From RGIG8767 sp964487395 (GTDB lineage Bacteria; Bacillota; Clostridia; Lachnospirales; Lachnospiraceae), in contig CAZAQH010000025.1 in NCBI GenBank assembly GCA_964487395.1, forward strand, positions 1 through 24,192: a DNA stretch of 24,192 nucleotides, read 5' to 3'. The translations under genes were made by a program, and so were the position numbers. Shown one piece after another: positions 18,770 to 24,192 of this stretch (the first letter of the stretch is position 1; every line of letters begins with the position of its first letter). Under the pieces are notes generated by a model, which ran no database searches, was not told where the DNA came from, and saw nothing but the letters and a program-made list of their open reading frames with translations.

Positions 18770-18798
18770 TTTACTATAAAATAGATAAATGATATAAT
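18770..18798 (+). promoter_or_regulatory. Promoter of the LytTR two-component operon
   Basis: TTTACT at 18770-18775, a 17-base spacer, and a consensus TATAAT at 18793-18798 preceded by TGA (extended -10). Transcription would start near 18805 and give a leader of about 40 bases. Confidence 0.75.
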
Positions 18799-18843
18799 TT
18801 GCTGGTAATATTCACAAAAAACAACAAAAATTGCAGGTATAAT

Positions 18844-19557
18844 ATGAAAATTGTGATATGTGACGATAAAGAAGAAATTCTAAATGAATTACGAAAGATA
18901 CTCATAAAGATATGTAATTGTGCAACAGAGATAACTACTACAAGAATGCCGGATTCTTTATTACAAGAGTGGAAACAGCACCCTACACAGGTAGCAGATA
19001 TTTTACTTATGGATATTGAATATCCATATTTAAAACAGAGAGGAATTGCAATTGCAAAGGAACTGAAAGAAGCATATCCCAATATTAAGATTATCTTTAT
19101 TACGGGTAAAATTGATTATGCACAGGATATTTTTGTGACAGAACCAAGCAGTTTTCTGGTTAAACCTGTTAGTGAAGGCCGTTTAAAAATTGCCATTGAA
19201 AAGGCAGCAGAGCAGATAGCAAGGGAACGGGAGGAAATAGTTTCTATCAGGTCAAGAGGTGGTGTTGTTAAAATACCCGCATCAACAATTATGTATATTG
19301 AGAGTATTGGGCATAACATGGTGATTCATTCTGAAAAAAGAGATGAAACCTTTCGTATGAAATTAACAGATTGTCTCAATCTTTTACCGGATGATTTTTG
19401 GATGATTCATCAGAGTTATATTGTGCACGCCAAATATGTCAGAAAGATGCAAAAAGATGGAATTGCATTAGTGAACGGTTTGGTTTTACCGGTATCAAGA
19501 AGTCGGTATCAGGAGATAAAGGACAAATTTTTTGATGAAATAGAGAAGAATTACTAA
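18844..19557 (+). CDS. LytTR-family response regulator (AgrA/LytR type)
   Basis: The 237-residue protein has a receiver domain (about 1-122) with acidic pocket D7/D8, phospho-acceptor D57 in LLMDIE, T87 and K107 (VKPV). The LytTR DNA-binding domain (about 133-233) has IMYIES, SIGHNMVIH, MIHQSYIVH and LPVSRSRY, the usual pattern. The start at 18844 begins the conserved KIVICDD strand; a TTG at 18799 would add 15 unconserved residues and falls at the -10 box. The ribosome binding site is weak (AGG near 18835), and a TATAAT-like string abuts the ATG. The cognate kinase is encoded two genes downstream. The targets are unknown. Confidence 0.95.
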   Translation: MKIVICDDKEEILNELRKILIKICNCATEITTTRMPDSLLQEWKQHPTQVADILLMDIEYPYLKQRGIAIAKELKEAYPNIKIIFITGKIDYAQDIFVTEPSSFLVKPVSEGRLKIAIEKAAEQIAREREEIVSIRSRGGVVKIPASTIMYIESIGHNMVIHSEKRDETFRMKLTDCLNLLPDDFWMIHQSYIVHAKYVRKMQKDGIALVNGLVLPVSRSRYQEIKDKFFDEIEKNY

Positions 19558-19579
19558 TATACAAATCAGAGGGATAGGA

Positions 19580-20413
19580 ATGATATATTTATATTGTATT
19601 TGCATTGCAATCATAACTTCGATAGGTTTATATTGGATTGTTCATCCATATCTTAATGGAAGAACAAAGAAAAAACAGGTTATAGGGTTAACTCTGTTTT
19701 TTTTCTTATATGGAATTCAGGACTTTTATCTTTCCATACTTGAACCGAAAGCTTCATTAGCGATTGAATTTTGGAATTTTGTTCTTTTCTATGGTTTATC
19801 TTATTTGATTCTGCATTTTTTCTTTAAAAATAGTGGATTTGTTAAGTTTATAATGTTTTTCACAGCTGATTTTCTTTTTCAGGCGATTGGTTCGGTTTTC
19901 GCATTTTCAATTGCGGGAATCATTTATAATTTTAATATGCATATGATGGTAGAAAAAATGGATAGTCCTTCAATTTATAATACAATTTTTTTTATCGTGA
20001 CCACCGTATTAAGTGTTGCAGCTTTAATTCCCATTATGAAGTGGATAAGAAAAAAAGAAGGAAAAGTAATTCACATTATTGCTACATGTATAGCTATGGT
20101 TGATATAGTAGTAAGAGGGATAAATGGATTATCCAGTTTAAATATTGTTATGCCTGTTATGCTTATTCTTGTTTTGACAGGACTTGTTTCTTTTGAAATT
20201 CAGATTCAAAAGACTAATCAATTGATTGAACGTTATAAAAAAATAGAACATAATATGAAATTTAAAAAAGAGGATCTTAATGAACTTAAAGAGGATATTC
20301 TTGCTCATCTTTCCAGGAGAAATGAAACGCAGGGTGATGTATATCTAAAAGAAATTCTACAAAATATTGATGAAAAAATGGATGTATTAAGTCCCATTGA
20401 ACAAGAAGGGTGA
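19580..20413 (+). CDS. Degenerate paralogue of the neighbouring sensor kinase, lacking the kinase domain
   Basis: The 277-residue protein has six or seven membrane helices (residues 1-205) and a charged cytoplasmic tail. It aligns almost without gaps to the sensor encoded next: FFKNSGFVKF...TADFLF at 81-100 matches FFEGEGFVNF...AADFVL, and MPVMLI near 191 matches LPSMLI. In the tail, the position of the phospho-accepting histidine (RHDLANH in the kinase) reads KEDILAH here, so E238 replaces His. The dimerisation helices appear to continue to about 268, then the protein ends without N or G boxes. It therefore cannot be an autokinase. It may dimerise with and modulate the true sensor. The start has GAGGGA and AGG upstream of the ATG; the end overlaps the GTG codon of the next gene. 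Confidence 0.85.
   Translation: MIYLYCICIAIITSIGLYWIVHPYLNGRTKKKQVIGLTLFFFLYGIQDFYLSILEPKASLAIEFWNFVLFYGLSYLILHFFFKNSGFVKFIMFFTADFLFQAIGSVFAFSIAGIIYNFNMHMMVEKMDSPSIYNTIFFIVTTVLSVAALIPIMKWIRKKEGKVIHIIATCIAMVDIVVRGINGLSSLNIVMPVMLILVLTGLVSFEIQIQKTNQLIERYKKIEHNMKFKKEDLNELKEDILAHLSRRNETQGDVYLKEILQNIDEKMDVLSPIEQEG
20403..20410 (+). promoter_or_regulatory. Ribosome binding site deciding the sensor kinase start
   Basis: AAGAAGGG lies eight bases before a TTG at 20419, an ideal distance, but directly abuts the GTG at 20410. The site therefore favours TTG as the start, and the tandem paralogue then aligns methionine to methionine. Confidence 0.6.
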
Positions 20414-20418
20414 TTATT

Positions 20419-21654
20419 TTGCAGATATTATTAAGAACGATTTTTCAAGTGGTTATGGCTAATTTTGTTTTTTTTACATTAATAAAACATTTTATTATTC
20501 CGATTCAAAAGAATCGAAAAGGTGGAATGCTTCTTTTTGTGATTACATATCTGGCACATGATTTTTTCTGGGTTTTTTCCTATACAATAGATTCCACACT
20601 TATAAAGTGTGCAGAATTTTATCTTTATTATATTATTACCTGGGTAATTATAGATTGCTTTTTTGAGGGAGAAGGTTTTGTTAACTTTGTTTTAATATAT
20701 GCTGCGGATTTTGTATTACGTACAGGAATTTTTACCACTGTTTTTTTAACGACTGGGATTTTTGGACAATTTAATTCTGATGACCTTGCTCTTTTACGTG
20801 CTAAAAATACACCTGAGGCAACAATTGTTTATCTGCTTTCTGTTTTGGTTGGATATTGCCTTGCAAGACTCGCAATTCGTTTATATCAAAGATACCGTAA
20901 TAAGTGGCCAGCATTTATTGTTATTTTACTTTTAGCAGCCACACAAATGGTACTGGAAGTAGTAGAGAGTGCAGAGAGTATATATATTGTCCTGCCAAGT
21001 ATGTTAATCTTTTTATTTTCCAGTGTGTTAATACAAACTAAAAAACTTGAACAGCAGGAAAAAATGAAATTGTATTATCGAACTTTAGAAAAACAGGAAA
21101 AAGAACGACAAGAGCAGTTTGCAAAAATAAGACATGATTTAGCAAATCATATTGGTGTTATCTCGAATATGCAGGATGAAATGTATACAGAAAAATTATT
21201 ACATAAAGTAGAAAAAGAAATGCATACGGGTGTACTGATTGTAGATTGCCTATTTGAGGAAAAAGAAAAAATCTGTCAGAGAGAAGGCATTATGGTATAT
21301 AAAAATTATACCCTGCTTTCAGAATCCTGTGTTACCAATTTTGATTGGATTAGTCTTTTTTCTAATCTTTTGGACAATGCGATTGAAGCCTGTGGTCATG
21401 TAGAGGGCGAAAAAAGGATTACTTATGGAATGGAGAGAAAAGGCGAATATCTGCTCTTTACCATTATCAATAGTAAACATCCGAATTTTCAACCGATTCA
21501 AGAAGAATTTTTGACGACGAAAAAAGATATTATGAAACATGGATATGGGACTCAGATTATTCGTGATATTGTAAAAAAATATGACGGACGTATCCGATAT
21601 GAAGATGCACAAACGGAAATGAAGGCATATCTTATATTGCACGCATGGGAATAA
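20419..21654 (+). CDS. HPK10-type sensor histidine kinase (AgrC-like)
   Basis: The protein has about six membrane helices (1-205), a linker coiled coil, then a kinase of the AgrC/HPK10 class. The H box is KIRHDLANHIG, with His239 in the TTG-start numbering. The N box is FSNLLDNAIEAC near 314-325, and a single G box is HGYGTQIIRDIV near 374-385. These residues look intact. It should phosphorylate the LytTR regulator at the head of the operon. The start is taken as TTG at 20419 because of its ribosome binding site; a GTG at 20410, overlapping the previous stop, would add three residues. The signal is unknown: no AgrB processing enzyme is encoded in this window. The sensor region is collinear with that of the preceding degenerate protein, indicating tandem duplication. 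Confidence 0.95.
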   Translation: MQILLRTIFQVVMANFVFFTLIKHFIIPIQKNRKGGMLLFVITYLAHDFFWVFSYTIDSTLIKCAEFYLYYIITWVIIDCFFEGEGFVNFVLIYAADFVLRTGIFTTVFLTTGIFGQFNSDDLALLRAKNTPEATIVYLLSVLVGYCLARLAIRLYQRYRNKWPAFIVILLLAATQMVLEVVESAESIYIVLPSMLIFLFSSVLIQTKKLEQQEKMKLYYRTLEKQEKERQEQFAKIRHDLANHIGVISNMQDEMYTEKLLHKVEKEMHTGVLIVDCLFEEKEKICQREGIMVYKNYTLLSESCVTNFDWISLFSNLLDNAIEACGHVEGEKRITYGMERKGEYLLFTIINSKHPNFQPIQEEFLTTKKDIMKHGYGTQIIRDIVKKYDGRIRYEDAQTEMKAYLILHAWE

Positions 21655-21655
21655 A

Positions 21656-21778
21656 ATGAATATTCATCTAATTTTGACGCAAAACATACAGAATTTGCAT
21701 TTACTATTTCGATTTTTAATTAAAATGTATATGATGTATATATGTTTCTGTTTAGGATTTAAGGGGATACAATATTAA
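21656..21778 (+). CDS. Possible 40-residue hydrophobic peptide
   Basis: An ATG one base after the kinase stop opens a 40-codon frame ending at TAA 21776-21778, before the operon terminator. The peptide is hydrophobic, with a cluster of Met/Tyr and two cysteines (YICFCLGFKG) near its C terminus. GGGA about seven bases upstream is a weak ribosome binding site. It could be a peptide associated with the sensor kinase, but chance frames of this length are common in AT-rich DNA and no family is recognised. Confidence 0.25.
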   Translation: MNIHLILTQNIQNLHLLFRFLIKMYMMYICFCLGFKGIQY

Positions 21779-21800
21779 GGAAGCAGATGCTTCTAAATAA

Positions 21801-21862
21801 AATAATGATAATGTTAATGAATCTTTAGTCACTTTTAGATTTCGACATTATCATTATTTTTT
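21801..21862 (+). terminator. Long terminator closing the two-component operon
   Basis: AATAATGATAATGT (21801-21814) and ACATTATCATTATT (21845-21858) are perfectly complementary over 14 bp. The 30-base loop holds a further AATCT/AGATT stem. The right arm runs into a T-tract to 21862. A second small inverted repeat, GAAGCA/TGCTTC, lies at 21780-21793. Confidence 0.75.
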
Positions 21863-21885
21863 ATGTGTGTAATTTACAGTTTGAA

Positions 21886-21914
21886 GTGACAAGATAGATA
21901 GAGTGTTTTATAAT
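21886..21914 (+). promoter_or_regulatory. Promoter of the spermidine-synthase-like gene
   Basis: GTGACA at 21886-21891 differs from the consensus -35 at one base; after 17 bases there is a consensus TATAAT at 21909-21914. The leader would be about 33 bases. Confidence 0.8.
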
Positions 21915-21953
21915 AACTAAAAGTAGGAAATAAAATAGCAAGGAGTAAAATCA

Positions 21954-23564
21954 TTGGCATCAAACAAATCAATTTTAAAAAATCACTTTTTTTTATACCT
22001 TACAGAATTTTTTGCAGGCATGTCAGTTATGGCTGTGGAATTAGGAGCAAGCAGACTATTAGCCCCTTATTTTAGCTCTTCACAGATTGTCTGGACCATT
22101 ATTATTGGAACTATCATGATTGCTATGGCGCTTGGCAATATATACGGAGGAAGAACAGCAGATAAAAATCCCAATCCGGACAAGCTTTATGGACGAATTA
22201 TTATTGCATCCATATGGATTGCGGCAATCCCCGTGGTAGGTAAATATATCATTCTTTTGATATCAGGACTACTGATATTTACCGTTAATAACAATTTTTT
22301 AGTATGGGCAGCATTTATTGCCTGTATGGTAATTTTCGTTTTCCCTTTATTTTTATTAGGAACGGTCACTCCATCCTTAGTAAAATATACGGTAGACAGT
22401 TTGGATGACAGTGGAAAAGTAGTTGGTACTTTGGGGGCGTTTAACACGATAGGCAGTATCCTGGGCACTTTTTTACCAACATTTGTTACGATTCCGGCAG
22501 TAGGTACTTCTGTTACATTTTTGATTTTTGCAGGAATTTTGCTCGTGTTAGCAATCACGTATTTTATAAGTACCAGGACAAAAAGTATAAAAGTCATTGC
22601 GGGTACAGCTGTTTTTATTCTCTGCTGTATTTTGGGATATTCCAACAGCTTTGCTTTTTGGGAAGATAATATCACATATGAAGGAGAATCTATATACAAT
22701 TATCTTCAGGTAAAAGAGGATGATGAGAATGTAATCTTATCAACTAATGTTTTGTTTGGAGTACAGTCTATTCTGAAAAAAGATGAAGGACTAACAGGAA
22801 TGTATTATGATTATGCGATGGCAGCGCCCTTTATGGCAGGAGTAAACGAAAAAGAAAATATAGAAATGCTTATTCTTGGTATGGGTAGTGGTACGTATGC
22901 TACACAATGTGAACGTTATTTTGGTAATTTAAGTATAGAAGGTGTTGAAATAGATGATAAAATTACCAGGCTTGCCAAGCAGTATTTTGAACTTCCGGAA
23001 AATGTAACTGTTACAACATATGATGGACGTGCCTATTTAAATGCGGTTGATAAAAAATATGATGTTATTATGGTAGATGCTTATCAGGATATCACAATAC
23101 CATTTCAAATGTCCTCGATTGAGTTTTTTACGATGGTAAAAGAGCATTTAACGGATGATGGTGTTATGGTAGTAAATATGAATATGCGAGGAACTGAGGA
23201 GGGAAATATTAATCAGTATCTTGCAGATACTATTTCAAATGTCTTTACCAATGTATATACAGCAGATGTGAAAGGCTCAACTAATCGCGAATTGTTTGCA
23301 TCAAATTCAGATAATATGATATCAGTTATGAAAGATAATGTACTTGCAATGGGCAAAGAAAATGCTGAACTTACGAATATGATGGAACAGGTATCGGTGG
23401 AGATGCAGAAATATACCCCAGGCAATTATCTTATGACAGATGATAAAGCACCGGTGGAACTATTGGGAATGAGAGTAATTGATGCATTGATTCAAGATGA
23501 AGTATCCTATTATAAAGATATATTTGATAAAGAAGGGCTTCAGGGCATATTGAATGCAATGTAG
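21954..23564 (+). CDS. Membrane-fused spermidine-synthase-like protein
   Basis: The 536-residue protein joins a hydrophobic N-terminal half (about seven helices, residues 10-230) to a Rossmann domain of the spermidine synthase family. SIYNYLQV near 247, the nucleotide-binding LGMGSGT (308-314), acidic E332, DGRAYL near 357-362 and MVDAY near 373-377 follow family order. In membrane-fused members the loop after DAF/DAY commonly reads SSDAIPVHL, with the catalytic Asp; here it reads QDITIPFQM, so the Asp is displaced or lost and aminopropyl transfer is uncertain. The start is TTG at 21954, with AAGGAG at 21940-21945 eight bases before it. The next gene begins 13 bases after the stop, so they form an operon. 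The true substrate is unknown. Confidence 0.85.
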   Translation: MASNKSILKNHFFLYLTEFFAGMSVMAVELGASRLLAPYFSSSQIVWTIIIGTIMIAMALGNIYGGRTADKNPNPDKLYGRIIIASIWIAAIPVVGKYIILLISGLLIFTVNNNFLVWAAFIACMVIFVFPLFLLGTVTPSLVKYTVDSLDDSGKVVGTLGAFNTIGSILGTFLPTFVTIPAVGTSVTFLIFAGILLVLAITYFISTRTKSIKVIAGTAVFILCCILGYSNSFAFWEDNITYEGESIYNYLQVKEDDENVILSTNVLFGVQSILKKDEGLTGMYYDYAMAAPFMAGVNEKENIEMLILGMGSGTYATQCERYFGNLSIEGVEIDDKITRLAKQYFELPENVTVTTYDGRAYLNAVDKKYDVIMVDAYQDITIPFQMSSIEFFTMVKEHLTDDGVMVVNMNMRGTEEGNINQYLADTISNVFTNVYTADVKGSTNRELFASNSDNMISVMKDNVLAMGKENAELTNMMEQVSVEMQKYTPGNYLMTDDKAPVELLGMRVIDALIQDEVSYYKDIFDKEGLQGILNAM

Positions 23565-23577
23565 AAAGAGGTAGGCT

Positions 23578-24093
23578 ATGACTAAGGAAGCACAGGAATA
23601 TTTAGAAAAAATGTTTTTGGATTTTATGAATCGCTTTCCTATGGATGCAGAAGAAATAAAAAATCGCAACACAATCTACAAACTGGAAACCAATATTGAT
23701 GACTGCAGTGGAGAGGTTCTTGGTTATACCATGGATAAACTGTTTTCAGCAGGAGCTAAGGATGTACATTACAGTCCTGTATATATGAAAAAAAACAGGC
23801 CGGGATGGCTTTTGTCGGTTATTTGTGAAAAAAAAGATATAGAAACATTAGAAAAGATAATTTTTAAGGAAACAACGACAATAGGCATACGCAGAATAGA
23901 GATGGAACGCAGCGTCTTAAAAAGTGAAATCATTATAGTTAACACAGAATTTGGAGAAGCCAAGGTAAAAATCTGTGAATTAGATGGAGAAAAATTTTTT
24001 TATCCGGAATATGAAAGTGTCGTAAGCATTTGTCAGAAAACAGATAAATCATATCTTGAAATTTATCAGATGATTCTTCGAGTTTTTTTGTGA
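23578..24093 (+). CDS. Stand-alone LarC C-terminal domain (LarC2-like)
   Basis: The 171-residue protein matches the C-terminal part of LarC, the CTP-dependent enzyme that inserts nickel into the pincer cofactor of lactate racemase. Visible family signatures are LETNIDDCSGEVLGYTMDKL (residues 36-55), the YMKKNRPG stretch at 69-76 and TTTIGIRRIE at 99-108. In known systems LarC2 is made as part of full LarC, in some by a programmed frameshift. Here it has its own ATG, a ribosome binding site (AGAGGTAGG) and a unique N-terminal helix of about 30 residues, and no LarC1, LarB, LarE or LarA is in view. Whether it handles nickel or has another nucleotide-dependent role is open. No terminator was seen after it. 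Confidence 0.85.
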   Translation: MTKEAQEYLEKMFLDFMNRFPMDAEEIKNRNTIYKLETNIDDCSGEVLGYTMDKLFSAGAKDVHYSPVYMKKNRPGWLLSVICEKKDIETLEKIIFKETTTIGIRRIEMERSVLKSEIIIVNTEFGEAKVKICELDGEKFFYPEYESVVSICQKTDKSYLEIYQMILRVFL

Positions 24094-24161
24094 AAAAGTA
24101 TGTATGAAATAATAAAATGCTACAATTATATGTAAATAATGTAAAATAATGACTAAAATAA

Positions 24162-24190
24162 TTGACGAAATAAATTTGGGTTGTTATTAT
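24162..24190 (+). promoter_or_regulatory. Promoter at the right edge for a gene outside the window
   Basis: TTGACG at 24162-24167, a 17-base spacer and TATTAT at 24185-24190 form a near-consensus promoter. The transcript would begin just outside the window, so its gene is unknown. Confidence 0.65.
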
Positions 24191-24192
24191 AG

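Noticed and set aside
21780..21862. Miniature transposable element based on the long inverted repeat
   Set aside because: The 14-bp arms enclose only 30 bases, end in a T-tract and show no flanking target duplication; a terminator explains it better.
18682..21953. Complete agr quorum-sensing locus
   Set aside because: AgrC- and AgrA-like proteins are present, but no AgrB-type membrane protease is encoded and no peptide with AgrD features is convincing.
1..24192. CRISPR arrays, tRNA or rRNA genes, insertion sequences or prophage genes
   Set aside because: No regularly spaced repeats, cloverleaf-like sequence, transposase or phage protein was seen on reading both strands.

Overview
The window looks like a chromosomal segment of a low-GC Clostridia bacterium, most probably a Lachnospiraceae-type gut Firmicute. 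The reasons are the AT-rich composition, strong Shine-Dalgarno sites, the AddAB recombination enzyme in place of RecBCD, a TPP-riboswitch-controlled ThiT, an HPK10/LytTR two-component system, and a surface protein ending in a cysteine-containing membrane anchor. This assignment is inference from gene content. TAG is used as a normal terminator by several intact genes (thiT, gltB, gltD, the spermidine-synthase-like gene), so the code is standard for TAG.

Layout. (1) 1-2850: the last codons of an unknown gene, then a large secreted surface protein (125-2608) whose frame is intact except for two in-frame nonsense codons (TAG at 215, TAA at 563). A 60-aa two-helix membrane protein overlaps its stop codon, and a strong terminator follows. 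(2) 2951-10063: addB and addA, abutting, encoding the ATP-dependent helicase-nuclease that processes double-strand breaks. (3) 10076-10877, minus strand: thiT, the thiamine-binding ECF subunit, with a good promoter, a TPP riboswitch and a hairpin that would occlude its ribosome binding site. (4) 10943-12445: a HAD phosphatase fused to a CPBP intramembrane protease domain. (5) 12510-18728: gltB-gltD, the NADPH-dependent glutamate synthase. Its only visible promoter lies before an intrinsic terminator, so the operon seems to be read through an attenuator. (6) 18770-21860: a LytTR response regulator, a kinase-less paralogue of a sensor, and the full HPK10 sensor kinase, closed by a long terminator. 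A 40-codon frame sits between kinase and terminator. (7) 21886-24093: a membrane protein with a spermidine-synthase-like domain, coupled to a stand-alone LarC2-type protein. A strong promoter at the right edge points at a gene outside the window.

The most novel-looking items are the paired active and degenerate sensors beside a LytTR regulator, the obligatory promoter-terminator arrangement in front of gltBD, the HAD-CPBP fusion, and the pairing of a spermidine-synthase-like protein (altered catalytic loop) with an orphan LarC2. No mobile element, CRISPR array, tRNA or rRNA was seen.
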